This document shows, piece by piece, positions 27,458 through 39,674 of a DNA stretch of 64,000 bases (position 1 is the first letter of the stretch; every line of letters starts with the position of its first letter). The translations under genes were made by a program, and so were the position numbers. Location of the stretch: NCBI GenBank assembly GCA_001986395.2, contig MQVO02000008.1:310001-374000 (forward strand), read 5' to 3'. Below the pieces are notes generated by a model. That model was not told the origin of the DNA and did no database searches. It was given only the letters and a program-made list of their open reading frames with translations. The DNA is from Irpex lacteus. Taxonomy: Eukaryota > Basidiomycota > Agaricomycetes > Polyporales > Irpicaceae.

Positions 27458-30400
27458 CTACAAACACCAGCCAACAGCAGTCGTAATGTCCCTGACACCC
27501 CTCGTTTGTGATAGAGTTAGAGCAAAGTTCAGACATTCGCGTTCCCGATCTCTCCGTCCTTGTAGCTTATACGCCTTGGCAAGGTAATACCATGCCTCTG
27601 GCACATCCCAGCCCGGTCCATTCGTCAAGTCAGACAACAGCCCAGCGGCAAGGTCGACATTCTGTCCATCCACCTTCTTCTCTCCTTGAGTCGTCGAGGA
27701 CGTCTCGGAAGTGAGATAAATCTGGCAAAGATAGATTGTGGCGGGGACGTGGTCCGGATTGATGAATAAGGCTTTCCGGAATGCTTCTGACGCGTGATAG
27801 CTATCGTTCATGGCGATGTAGTATAAGCCGAGCTGGACGGCTGTGAGTGATGATATGATAGATGTGTAACGAGGGCCATACCTGCACCCATACGTTGGGA
27901 TTATCCTCATCCCGAACCTCCGCTTCCTGTATAGCACCTCTGACCTGCTCGATCTTGCCTTGTCTTCGGAAAATGGCAGCTGACATCAACCACAGGTCAC
28001 TGAGAAGCCGAGCGTCGCGACTCTTCCTAGTATTTGACTGATGCTTGGAGGCAGGATCCGGAGACGCAGCTCGAGGTGGTGGAGGTACTTCTAGCAATCC
28101 AAGATCCTGCTGCGAAGCATGAATACTTTGGTACTGTCGCAAGTGTATCGAAGACGCCTGGAACGGCGTGTGACCCAGTACGGAGTGAAAATCTGGACAA
28201 ATTCCTCAGAGTAGACAGTCTAAGAATGGGTTCATAGACGTACCAGGGGCGGAATTCGTCCGTTTGAGGTTCAGACTGGTGGACCTACCGACACCATGTC
28301 CAATTTTCTTTGAGATGGTGACCACTCTCGCCTGTCCCTTGTGCACACCACTTTTAAGCGCATCACGGACTTTCTTGCCTCGAGAGGTATCTCTGTCCTT
28401 TTCATCTAACGAAGTAGACCGCTTTTCTCCAAACTCGGGGGTAGCGGAAGATATAGATGCTGGGCCGCCGTAGTCCTCCTGGGACAGACCTGGGCTGGCG
28501 GGAGTGATAGTGATGGGAATAGGAGTCGGGATCGTGGGTTGACTGTCAGTAAGTGCACCGTTGACAGCCTGGTCTGGTTCCGGTCGAGGCGCGTCAATGG
28601 ATGTACGAAGCGGAGGTTGGGTGCGAATGGACGTCGCGTCCGTTCGACGGGTGTCTTGTGAGGTTCGTCTTCCGTCGATAGATTTGCGTCCTTCACATGT
28701 AAAACATCAGTATCCCATCTCTGACGGAACACATGAAGCACATACTATCGTCAAGACTGGCGGGTCGCTTTTCTCGGAACCAAGCAAATACATCCAGCCA
28801 TTTCTCACTGACGTTTTCAACTCCATCTACGTGCTCAGTCAGGGCTAACTGTGTCATGCGCAATTGCAATGCGTATTCGAACCGTTCCTGGTGCGTAGGC
28901 CGCGGACGATCCCCTATCGGCCGCAAAAGCGTGGCTGATGGTGGTATGTCGGTGGCATGCCTGGAAAGAATTCGCTCTGAGCTGCTCGTTTCTGGTCCTG
29001 CCTGGCCGTTTACAGTCCCAGACGGACCGTGTGCAAAGTCTCGGATGTTAAGGCCGTTACCCTCGGATGCTGACAGGTCTCCCGGGTCACCCTCTTCCAC
29101 GAGATCCGTCTCTACAAGCCCAATACCGATCTCCAAAACGCTCTTCGCCGCTTTCCAGTCGCCCGTGGCAGCGAGCAAAAGACCGAGCAGATGCCAATGA
29201 CGTGGTTCGTTCGAGTCGAGCTCAACGGCGGCGCGTGCGTGCTCAATGGCAGCTTGGAAGTCTTTCGTAGGACCGGGTCTTGATAGGGCCAAAGCAAGGT
29301 GATGGTGAGTGGATGCAGTAGGGAAGGTTCGGAGAGACGTAGTAAATGAGTCGATCGATTGACTCAGGCGTTCTGATCGTGTTCTGGGGTCTTGTTCTGT
29401 AACAACGTTGAGAGATGTCTTAGAAAATACAGTAATTAGATACTTGCCGACGTAAGCTGTCACGGAATACCATATCCCTTCAGCTAGGTGCACACTGGCA
29501 ACCAGTTCGTTATCTCCCAGATCCAGTCGGGTCCTAGCTTTCTGGATAGTCTCTCCAGCTTCTCTTGCAAGCTCGACTCTCTTGCTGTAATCGATTTCAT
29601 CCAACGCCGCTCGGCAGAACAATCGTGAACCCTGAACCAGAGTCTGAACCCATTGACGATCAGTGTCGAATTCTGAGCTGGTATCCGAGGCACTTGTTGT
29701 CTCCTCATTATCATTTCCGGTCATTGCACCCTGGCGGGCCTTACTGACAACTTGGATATATAGTCGCAACGTCTTGATGGCCAGCTCGCGATCCCCGGAT
29801 GAGGAGAATAATCGTGACATGTGACGGTATATTCGTAGCGAGTTGAAAGTGAGGCGAGTGGCCCACCACAAAAGCTGAGGGCACGAATTTAAACGATGAG
29901 TCGGTAATTTGACACTAAAGGGACACTGACATCGATAACCCAGCTTGCTTGCTCCCCGATGGCTCCATCAGCTTCCCATACTGCCACACAGAGATCCACG
30001 AAGTCTTCCACCCGGGCATTGCGTTCGCCCGCACGAGGGAAATGCGTAGACACGTTTAACAGAGACCGGAACTCTTGGAGGACAGACCGAGCGGAGCTAA
30101 TCCACCGTGGGGCTTTGGCTTTGAGCAGATCTGAGGGCACAACTCGAGCTCGAAGCACAAAGGCGCGTGATTGGATAGTGGCAACAGAGGAGCGAAGTTG
30201 AGGGCGGAATGTTGGTGGCCAGTGCGCGCTGCATCCGCGGTAGAGGTCGAATAACGTCCACAGTGAATGATCATCCTCTTCGACGTTGCTGAGATCGCAT
30301 AAGCGAGCGGCTAGGACTATCGCTCTCCGCAGCACTCGCTCAGTCCATCTCCACAACTCTCGGTATTTAGGAAACGTAGTCGCTAATGCGTTCCCCGGAG

Positions 30401-31248
30401 TGTTGAATGAGCTCTGCAGCTCACTGACGACCATGGTGATTAGCGGTATAGCGGCGGCGTAGGCAGAGAACGCCTTTTCGAGATCCTCGGGCGAGAGACG
30501 TTCGTGAGACATGCCTACACAAAAGTCAGAGCGCGTTATTACGACCCTATCATCAACATACCCTGTAATGTTATGCTACGCACAGCTTCGATCATGCCCC
30601 ATGTTCTCCCGTCAGCAATTTCCACTGCTGTCCCCGTGCTTCCGGCTGTCCAAGAAGAGACGAAGCTTCCCGTGCGAGAGGTGGAAGAGGAAGCGACCCC
30701 ATCAGGAGGTTGCAAGGTTCCACCATCTTCATTCATCGTGCTGTACGACAGAACCCGAGTCGACACCTCCGTTAACTGTGAGACTGTTTCGAGGATTGAC
30801 AGGCACTCCGAGGGTCGTCCAAGAGCGAAAGCATAATATGCACGTCCTAGTTTCACAGGCTTTTGTATCGTCAGAGCCGGTATATAATTGAGCAATATGA
30901 GCGTACGTCTTTCTCTGCCGTGCGTAGACTCTGCAACGTCGCGTATCCAGCAGAAGCCTCTTCCACCCTTTCCTGAGGCAAGGTGCACTCCTCTCCCAAC
31001 ATTATTGGATTCTCAGATGGCTTATCTTCATCCTGGCCTAGTAATAGAACTGAAAGAGCTTGCGTTTGTGATGCGAGCTCTGCAACGTCCGAATACCCTC
31101 GACAGTGCTTATTAAACTTCCGTAGGAGATCTGACCATGACAGAGGAGTCGCCTTGGGATCCTGCGCGGGTGAGTGTGCATCCCAGCTTCCAGCAGTCAA
31201 TGCTGCACGCAGTTGTCCCCAGTAGTGCTTATCCTTCGCGTTGGCCAT
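27458..31248 (-). CDS. YPP1/TTC7-type TPR protein (PI4-kinase plasma-membrane scaffold)
   Basis: Yeast Ypp1 and animal TTC7 hold the Stt4/PI4KA kinase complex at the plasma membrane. The start is the ATG at 31248 (MANAKDKHYWGQLRAAL), within the family's usual head. Exons then run leftward through LGRAYYAFALGRPSECL, SHERLSPEDLEKAFSAY, a helical middle (LWWATRLTFNSLRIYRHM) and TPR repeats (HHHLALAL, ALDSNEPRHWHLLGLLLA-like). A disordered S/P-rich insert lies at about 28670-28250. The C-terminal TPRs include EAFRKALFINPDHVPA and GPGWDVPEAWYYLAKAY. The protein ends RDITTAVGWCL, very close to the family's conserved end. One intron (29447-29397) has a GC donor; the others are GT..AG. No frame break is seen, so the gene looks intact, at over 1,050 aa. 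Confidence 0.88.
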
Positions 31249-31828
31249 CTTCACCGATGCTAATGGGCCTCACGGAAATATTGAATGGCTCCAGCGAAAT
31301 CTCTGTCCCTCTCCAAGCCCAGAGCAAACTTCAGATTACTGCACGCGTCCTGCAATCGGTTGAGACTTTAGTATATGAGATCCAGTTCCAAGAAGAGCAG
31401 CCTTGAACGAATGAGGTCCAGATGGAGGAAAGAAGGAAAGTGTGAAGCAATGATGCGCCTTCGCGCGAGACGCCCTCTTCAGCATAGTAGCTTGGAAGGT
31501 GACCGCCATGTTCTCAGAACAAGATTTAAGCTGACTGTTCATTATTAGGCCAACTAAATATAATTCTATGATACACAGGATGCGTATTGCCGTTGGCTAT
31601 TGTATATATCGTGTATCACCGTTACTCAGCTTACCGTAGGTTCGCAAGTACTTTCACACTGGCAGCTTTGCATGCTGACCGTTCGTCATAGGTTCATAGT
31701 TATGCATATATCAAGTCATCAGTCCGTAAAACCGTACAAATATACATCTGAGGTTTTCCGAATATTTCCTTGATTCAAAACTCCTTCAAATGTTCCTCGA
31801 TTGCAACAAGTATCTTGCCCGACTCGAA
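31249..31828. other. Intergenic gap
   Basis: 580 bp between the YPP1-type start and the hydrophobin stop: the promoter of one and the 3' flank of the other. No ORF is supported. Confidence 0.4.
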
Positions 31829-32281
31829 TTAGACGGAGACGGGGACGCAGCCGATGGAGATAAGACCGCCCTATTATATTGAAATCAGGATGGAGCATCG
31901 TTTGAGGAGAAAATGGATACTTACGAGCGCGTTGTTGGAGCAGCAAACGGGGGACGCATCACAGGCGGAGCCGCTGCCCACGCCGACGACGCTGACGGGC
32001 GAGCAACCGAGACCAAGGAGAGCCTCAACGGGACCCAAGACAATGCCGAGCAGGTCAGCCAGGGCGTTGGCCTGCTGGGAGGTGCTCTATTATTGCGGCA
32101 GATATTAGTCATCTGGTCCGCCAGAGGCGATCGTCGGGAATACACTCACGGAGATCGTCTGCTGGCAGCACTGGATGCTCCCGGTGTTGCACTCGCCTGC
32201 GGACTGACGAGCAGCCAATGGGGCAGGTGTGGCGACCGCAAGAAGGGGGAGAGCGAGCAGGGTAGCAGCGGTGAACTTCAT
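31829..32281 (-). CDS. Class I hydrophobin
   Basis: Hydrophobins are secreted amphipathic proteins that coat aerial hyphae and fruiting bodies. Three exons (32281-32150, 32086-31925, 31870-31829) give 111 aa. The signal peptide is MKFTAATLLALPLLAVATPA. The cysteines lie at residues 31, 38, 39, 72, 86, 92, 93 and 106, spaced C-X6-CC-X32-C-X13-C-X5-CC-X12-C, which is the class I pattern. The region between the second and third cysteine groups is long and hydrophobic, as in class I. Introns are 63 and 54 nt and sit just after the CC pair and before the last cysteine, positions common in basidiomycete hydrophobins. The end, GCVPVSV, is typical. The gene is intact and has a TATA box upstream. Confidence 0.97.
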
Positions 32282-32368
32282 GGTGTAAGTTGAGTTGAGT
32301 GTGCTGGAGACTGAGGGAGTTGGACTGGCTGTTCGACTCTGAGGATTTACTGGTCTGTCGCCCCTCCT

Positions 32369-32374
32369 TTTATA
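32369..32374 (-). promoter_or_regulatory. TATA box of the hydrophobin gene
   Basis: TATAAA on the minus strand, about 90 bp upstream of the hydrophobin ATG, in a GC-rich surround. Strongly expressed fungal genes such as hydrophobins often have a TATA box at this distance. Confidence 0.65.
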
Positions 32375-33459
32375 CCTTCCCGCTCGTACACTAATGACAC
32401 CGTAGGTCGTACCATGACCAGTGCCTGAGCGGACGTTTTACCTCGCAGACAGTCGAGTACGCAGTCCTCGTGCATCATGCATCATGTCTGGCCGCTGTCT
32501 CAATTCAACGACAGTACCGACATTCGAACGCGGTACGTCATGATATTCTGATGATGTGCAGCTCACGTATCTATTAAACCTCGAAATCCACTTTCGCATG
32601 GACATTACTATTCAGCCTGACGTCTGGTTGTCCTGAAGCACCTTGAAAGAATTGGATTTCTCTTGTCCTTGACAAATGAGACAACGTGCAGGTAACGCTG
32701 TCAATATCATATCGGAATTCGTGGACTTCTGCACAGTTTCATTGCGGACGGACGTTACCGACGGCCGCAGCGTATAATACATCGGCAGAAAGCTGCTCAA
32801 AACGCGGTATGGTTGGATGTGTCTTATCACCCAAGATTTTCCACGAACGTCAAGGTGTACTGACCCACCTTTTGACATTGTAGTGAACACTTTGAATGAC
32901 CAGTCGTATGTCGAGCGGAGTTTGCACACTGGCCGGCACAGCCGAATTCAGAAGTTCTGTTACATTGGAAGCTTACACGAGGCAGTCCTGCTGTACCGCC
33001 CGCCTAATAGCGTCCGAGGTACTCACGATAGGTAGGCTGTTGCACTGATAGGACTTGGCAAATTGAGGGTCTCATCCAATCGCAAAGACCCGGAGTGAAC
33101 TTGAGCAATGGAAGTTAACATATCAGAGGACTCACCATGTCAGACGACTCGCTATCTCTCATATGCTCAGGCACAATGAACAGTGACGGTGGCAAGGGAA
33201 ACCCGGAGAGTGAGATTGTTAAAGAAAAGAGCCAGCAATGAGGAGCCACTATGGAATAGATGAGGGAATAAATAGCGCGATAGGCTGAGGAAACCATTAG
33301 AGGACGTTGACTATGTAATAGAAGGAATACTTTACGAGTAAACTGGGACGAAGTGGGCGAGAAAAGGTCCAGTGAATAGAATGAATGGTGAAAAAAAGAT
33401 AGAAGCGGGCAAACAAGAGGGGGTATACGCGTCCAAAACTCGGAAATAGAACAGATATC
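32375..33459. other. Intergenic region upstream of the hydrophobin
   Basis: About 1.1 kb. It should contain upstream control sites of the hydrophobin gene and the 3' flank of the next gene. I see no coding signal. Confidence 0.4.
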
Positions 33460-35189
33460 TCACCGCCTGCGGCGTTTGGATTCCTTTCCCTTCCCCTTCC
33501 TCACATCTGACTCCCCATCCTCAGCATCCTCCGCTTCGTCACGAGAGCGTTTGCGCCCACGAGCATCTGAGCTGCTCCCATCCGCTACACCGTCCGCTAC
33601 GCGCGACGATGACGCGGCTGGTTGAGAGGTCTCCACGCGTTGCACCGTAGATACTACAGAGCCTCCTGCCTCCTGTCCTCGATTCCGCGAGGCAACATCA
33701 CGCAGCCGTGCGCTTCTTCGTACCGGCTCGGTGGGCTGAACTGCTCTTCTTGATCTCCTCAAGGGTCGATGAACTGGGGCTGGAGATGGGGATGCTGCAT
33801 CCTCCAAGCGGATACGTGTCCTCCTTCCTGCACTACCGGAGGCGTCAGATCCCGCGTTATCTGCTGCGGGTCCGCCGTCCTCTTCTCTGGTGCGCTTGTT
33901 GCTACCTGTCGATGACGGACCAGGAGAAGTTGGACGTGACGGTGAAGATTCTGCCAGGTAAGGGAGACAATCAGCGTGAATCACAAGAACAGTAGAAAAC
34001 TGCGGGACGCACTTATTGACGGTGAGGGCGGTTGTGGGCGTGGTGGGGGAGGCCGGGAAGGTCCCGCAACAGGTCCTGCGTTTTCCTCGCCTGCAGCATT
34101 GTTCTCATGGTTGTTTTGCGCCTGAGGCTGTGGACGTGGTCGAGGACGCAAGGAGCCAGGCGCAGGCTGAGCTCGCGCCGCCACATGCCTCGGAATGACC
34201 TCTCGTGGAGCCCAATGTTGCGGTGCCCGAGCACGAAGGGTATGCATTTCATCCCTTAGTTGTGCAAGTCTCTGAGTCGCTGCGACAACATCGACCCTTC
34301 GTTCCGCCAACGTCCGCCGGGCTATGTCAGCCTCTCGTTGAGCCAAACGAAGAGCTCGCTCCGCTGCAAGTATTTGACGTTCTTGAGCTTGCATCGTTCG
34401 TTGCCCGTATATGTCCATGTTGTTGTATCTGTTCATCTCGGCCATGGAACGTTGGGTGCCGTTTCGCTGCATGGGGACTCGTGTATACACCCTCCCTGGT
34501 TGACGAGGTGGCGTTGAATTGCAGGTGGCGTCGGATGCGTCGTCGGACATCTCGCTTGCGTCGCTGGTTCCTGCTATAGTATAGTTGTCTTCATCTCCTC
34601 TCTCCTCGGAGCCTGATGGACTTGGTGTTGGCACAAGTGGACGATAGTCAAGAATGTGGCCACAACGCACCATTGCTATGCAGCGACTCTTCCTCTTCCT
34701 CTCTTTTGATAGTCTGCTCAACCTCACTATGCTGCGCAATGCCATCCTCTACTTCAGATGCTTCAGGTGTAGGCAATGCATTAATCGCGGGCGACGAGTT
34801 CGTTGGGATTTCCAGTTCTGGGAAGACCCGAATTTAGTCGTGAAATTGTGCATCGAACATCGCACACTAAATACCTGGGATCTCCCTTGAAGGTGCCCTT
34901 GAGCGACGTAACGGTGATTGCTGGGCCTCTTCTTCTAGAGATGTTTCTTCGTGTGGAGCGTTCAAAGAGGATGGAGAAGGAGGAAACGCGCCCCTGCATG
35001 CAAAAAGTTAGAATGCGTGAACGCCACACCGATTCTCAAGATGACATACCGCTCAGCTCTAATTGAGAACTCATTCGAGCAGTAATCTGGTGGCAAGCTT
35101 TTTGTCATTCTTTTTAGAGCTCTGCGAACTATCGTTCGGTCAGGATCTTGAAGAACTGTAAGAAGCGCTGAAGACATACCAAGTTCCAT
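33460..35189 (-). CDS. Disordered, coiled-coil, nuclear-looking hypothetical protein
   Basis: I do not recognise the family. The first exon starts at 35189 (MELGMSSALLTVLQDPDRT) and has a short ordered-looking segment (LKRMTKSLPPDYCSNEFS). Acidic low-complexity exons follow. A coiled coil rich in A/E/R lies at about 34390-34230 (ILAAERALRLAQREAD), then a P/R/Q-rich linker, then an intron at about 34005-33955. The last exon ends in repeated basic clusters (RKRSRDEAED and KGKGKESKRRRR) that look like nuclear localisation signals. Introns near 35050-35000, 34880-34820 and 34680-34630 are only approximately placed, and an alternative start exists at 34673. A chromatin- or nucleus-associated role is inference from composition. 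Confidence 0.6.
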
Positions 35190-35987
35190 CTTGGAATTTA
35201 AAGGCGGGATCTCTGACTAAAGGTGACGTGATACTGCGTGAGGGTTAGCTTGTAGTGGTAGGGAGCGATAGGTATTCGGTGGGGGCCACATCGTCACGCT
35301 ACGGTCCTTATATTCCAGGATGGTTGGGCCTAGTAAGCGCGTTGGCGCGAAAACTCCGACATATTATGAGGTAGAGGCGAGTGGCGGAATCTGCGAGCTG
35401 CACCGTACGGGGAATAAAAAAGCTGTGCTTAATGGCGGGCAAGACAGGGTTGTGGCAAAGGCCCAGCGCCTCATGCTGTGGCCATCGAGCCACCACTCTT
35501 GCGCATAGCGAGTGGCGAGGTTCAGGGGGGCTGTTCACTCCGACGTAGACCTTAGATACAGGTGTCTTCTGCGAAACAAGCGTTTCGAAGTCTTAGATGG
35601 GCATGTATCCTGTTGCGTATGAAGGGCAGGAGGCATTGTAACCTGGAAGGTAAGTAGTGATGGGAAGAGTCGAGTCTGTAGGCGCCTGAGAACATGCACC
35701 GACCATCTGTCTTTTGATCGAGCTAATCTCGGGCATATGCCGTGCTCATCTAGAAAAAGATCTGTGGGAGATAAAGTTGAATAAACAATTAGATTGCAAT
35801 GGCCTAAGTAGCAAATAATGAACAACAACTAATTGTCCTGACGTGGCCACCAAAGTTGTCTCTTTATGCGAATTCACGAACATAGTCACTTTCAGCTTCG
35901 TCGAATGAACTCCTGGAACTACGACCCTGGTTGGGCCATAGATTAAGATATTGGTGGAGAATGTAGTGTAAGGGCAGAGTTGTTGCG
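35190..35987. other. Intergenic gap
   Basis: About 800 bp with no supported ORF; it is upstream of the gene to its left and downstream of the gene to its right. Confidence 0.4.
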
Positions 35988-36636
35988 CTAAATGCGAGAG
36001 CCTTTCAAGGACGCAGACGGGGCCTCGTCGTTGGATGAGACTTCAATCCGAGGTCGCTTCGAGGATGCAGCGGAGCAGACCAGCGCGTCATACTCCCGCT
36101 TGGGATGGACATAAGTATCTGTAGAGTCTGCCTCCTGCGCTCCCTCTTCGAATGAGTTGAGGAATTTAGCTGGCGAGTCCTCTGGTAGCTCTCGGAAAGG
36201 TAGGAAGCGGCTCATGTCAAGAAAATCGGCTTCGTGCTTGTCGACCACGTCTACCTCACTATCAAAACTGTCTGTGAAGTGACCCACGTCATTGAAATGG
36301 AAAATGGTGAATAAATAATGAAGTACCTTCACGAGCATCCGAGCCAAGGACAGGTTCACAGAACAGAACGTGGGATTGACTGGGACTGTCGACGTTACTC
36401 AGACCGAGAAACGAGTTGGATGTTCTCGCCGTTTGGTTCACCGGGGTTGGTACGGCGGAGAATGTGGATAGGGTGAGAACACCGGAAAGAATCAAGGGTG
36501 ATGGGGAAGTTGAGGTGCTGGCGTCGTAATTGGGGAGCGTAGTAAGACACCGCAGACGTAGTTGGCCAGAGACGTTGCCATCCATGTCTCGCGGAGACTT
36601 GGAGGTAGAAACAGTAGTGGGATCAGAAGGAAACAT
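35988..36636 (-). CDS. Hypothetical protein, 197 aa, Ser/Thr-rich head and acidic tail
   Basis: Two exons (36636-36327 and 36271-35988) join at a 55-nt intron with GTACTT donor and CACAG acceptor, phase 1, giving 197 aa. The N-terminal half is S/T/P-rich (MFPSDPTTVSTSKS). The C-terminal half is acidic with the ordered-looking stretch DMSRFLPFRELPEDSPAKF and a basic cluster SSKRPRIEV that could act as a nuclear localisation signal. No family is recognised. The clean splice and balanced composition support a real gene; a protein partner of transcription is a guess. Confidence 0.5.
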
Positions 36637-37594
36637 GACTGGAAGGGGTTCACAGGCTGCTGTTGGCTGTAGATGAACATTCCAGGAGACGTAGTGCTTA
36701 TATACTTATTGACACGTTGTGTGAGTGGTATACGAATAGATATTTTGACTATTGTTACCGCTTGGTGAACGTCCCTTTGAAGTCCAGGTCGTCATTGTGA
36801 AATTTCGCCACACTGGCAGCAACATGGCCACGATACGAACCATTGCCACCAAAGCCTAAAGGCGGCCGTGAGAAGCATACGAAACTGCGGGTACCATTGT
36901 CAGCCTCTAGAAATGGCTTGAAATATCGTGGTTACTGCAGATCATCTCGATATTAAAAATCGCAATAGTACAAAGAACCTTCAACTTACTGATACTGCCA
37001 GGGGCCCATGGCCCGTCTTTCCAGCAATCTAGCAATCCCATGCCACATTCCCACGTCGTATAGCCCACGGTACGTGCTGCGTGATGAATCGCTATAATAT
37101 CGGGAAGCCACGCCAGCGAGTCGTGCATGACATTGTAGAGCGTGTTTTCCCACTGTGAACGGCTGTATCCGCCATTAGCATTTCATATTGAGCCACAGTT
37201 GTATGGCATGTAGCCTTCTGCAACATACAGCTGATACTGAAGCTGCCAGATGGACGCGAGCCATGGATGAGAGAAGTGTAGATGAGCGTTGAAATTTGAA
37301 GTCGCAAGCGCTCAGAAGCCAGCGGTGTGTTGCCCTTTTTGGTAATTTGGTTTGCGAAACGGCTACGAGTGTGGCCACGCCAGTGACACCACCGCGATAA
37401 CTTAGACTCATTCCCACGGTAATCATATCATTTTTATGGCACAAAAAGGATCAAATAGATGACATATGGTGGCTTGACAGCGATAATAATGTGACAGGAT
37501 CGTTACAATTCACCAGCGAACCAGCACGATGGCGTGCACACTGAACGATGGGAGAGCAGCACTCCGCAGCTGGCGACGAACATAGTTGAAACCA
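36637..37594. other. Gene-poor stretch with a possible coding remnant at about 36985-37175 (minus strand)
   Basis: The minus strand at about 37175-36985 reads HDSLAWLPDIIAIHHAA followed by GYTTWECGMGLLDCW and KDGPWAPGSIS. These have the composition of a real protein, but the flanks carry stops in frame and no start is found. It may be an exon of an unrecognised gene or a fossil. The rest of the stretch has no signal. Confidence 0.25.
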
Positions 37595-39674
37595 TCAAGC
37601 ATTGCTGTGAGTACGTAAGAAATCATGCAATGCGTGTTGGCAACAAGACAACACACCGATATTCAACTGAGCCTGGTTCTGCGAACGAAATAACGCTGCT
37701 AACTGCCTTCCGAGTCGTAGGATCCTGCGGATACATTGGTAAGAATTAGTCACGGCATATAGCTCAGTATGTCTTACCATGTCTGTTACACCACTTAGAC
37801 GGGTAGTGCCCGAGGAAAGCCCGTCTTTAGACGAAACCATGTCCTTGAGAACATATGCGGACTGGCGTTTGTTGAAAGTAGTGGAACCGGCAGCCGTGCT
37901 TGACTCGGAATCATCTGGGAGCACCGAAAGGTACTCGTTCCACTCAGTCTCTCGCCCCCTGACATAGCCACGCGCGTTGAGGTTCGACAGCAAAGTTGCC
38001 AAGTAGAATGATTGAATGGGGAGCTCGATTATACAATAGTAGAGTTGCCCAGGTTGCGTCGCCATCTGCAAAATGTAAAAAATATGTTACGAAGATGATC
38101 CGAGGGAGAATTACCAGTATGAAGTCGACGACAGCGAGTATAGCCGTCCAGAGACCACTGTTAATGGTGACAATGATACCACGATAGAGGAGGGCTCGTG
38201 TCCTATTGTGAGCCGTGATTAGGGTAGCGTTGGCAGGATGATAGAGGACGGGGCGCACTTGCTGTACTTTGGAACACCATTTTGCATGAGCAGCTTAACG
38301 AGCGAAAAGCAGATGACAATATCAATTGCGGCAGTGAGGGCCCTATCTGAAAGTTCTAGTTTCTATGCGAAACGATTAGTGATCCGTGAGGGGCCATATC
38401 AAAGCCCACTCACCCGCAAAATTGGCCTGTTCGTACTAGCAATAGTGCTGCCTTGCAATCTATCGAGACAGTGTGCATCTGAGCATCAGCGAGAACTCGT
38501 TAACAATCCGTTCACACGGAATTGACGAACCCTATCATATCATATGCTACATGCCGTCATGGACATGATCAGTACATTCACTCAGACGCCATATGATAGC
38601 GTTTGCCAGCTCACATATGCCTGCAGCTGTGTAGAACGACAGATGGTCAGATGAGCGCGATCGACTGGTGAATTGCTACAGCGCTCACCTGTCTGATATA
38701 GCCCTGCAATAACCTATGTTTGGAGGCTTGATGTGAATCAAACGAGGAACGATCTTTGCAACGCGCTTACCACAAATACGATAACACCCCACTTCCATGT
38801 GTGGTATCCTGCGCTATAGATGAGCATTGAATAAAAACTAATAATAGTTTGATACATACCTCCCAATCGATAAATTCGCCACAGGAAGAAGAACTGGACA
38901 CTTGTCGTTACAATACCCTGTGATCAGTGCCATTGTGATTAAAATGGTGACTTTAGTGATTTACTTCTTCCGACTTACGGCTATCCAGTCGGAATGCTTC
39001 AGAGTATAAACATGTTATCTTTTCATGCTACTTTGTGGCTCGTAAAACCATTGTACTCACGAGTAGATCGCTGCGTACCAAGGTAATGAGAACTAGTCCA
39101 GAAATTTATAGCTATGACTTACTAGACATTCTCATTGATAGCTTCTACACTGCCCCAGTGCTCGATGAGTGGGTGCCATACTGTGGCTACATGTCAGTAT
39201 ACATAGTATGCAATTTATGGAAAGTCGATACACACCTGAGACAAAGCCTAATACAACACTGGCAGTTTGCATAGCCCTAGGACGGAATGAGTTCTAATCC
39301 ATGTAGTAAGGGGCTCCCCTACCATAACGCTGCAATCTATCGAAGGCCATTAGAGAAATGCGCATAGGATATTAGTCACGAATACTACATACTAGAATCT
39401 TCGTAAAAACGTGATCATTCGGGTACCTGTAAAAGTTTACGAGAGGTCAAACGATCGACATAAAGCTGTAGATTTACTCTAGCATACGTCGAGTAATACA
39501 GAAACCTATGAGTTCCTTTTAGTGCCTTAATCACAGCGGCATCTGTGAAACATGTACATACGCTTGCATGCATACCACTCCCCAGAGAACGAACGAGAGC
39601 ACATTCCCGATCAGTATAACACCAAAACTGTTTCCTAGGTTTAGCACAATGGGATTCTCATCGGGTAGTGCCAT
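37595..39674 (-). CDS. DUF6534-type membrane protein
   Basis: The family is a fungal multispanning membrane protein of unknown function. The ATG at 39674 gives MALPDENPIVLNLGNSFGV, then ILIGNVLSFVLWGVVCMQAY, which matches the family's first helix. A mid-gene exon around 39270-39060 is poorly conserved. The exon at about 38200-38115 gives LLYRGIIVTINSGLWTA then ILAVVDFILV. The next exon (38071-37780) gives IELPIQSFYLATLLSNLNAR, the family's final helix and NAR motif, then a soluble S/T-rich tail with the stop at 37595. Several exons between 39500 and 38260 are not resolved and contain stops in the frames I tried, so this copy may be decayed. Confidence 0.5.

Noticed and set aside
34205..34579. 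Plus-strand frame within the coiled-coil gene
   Set aside because: It is the complement of the repetitive coiled-coil coding region.
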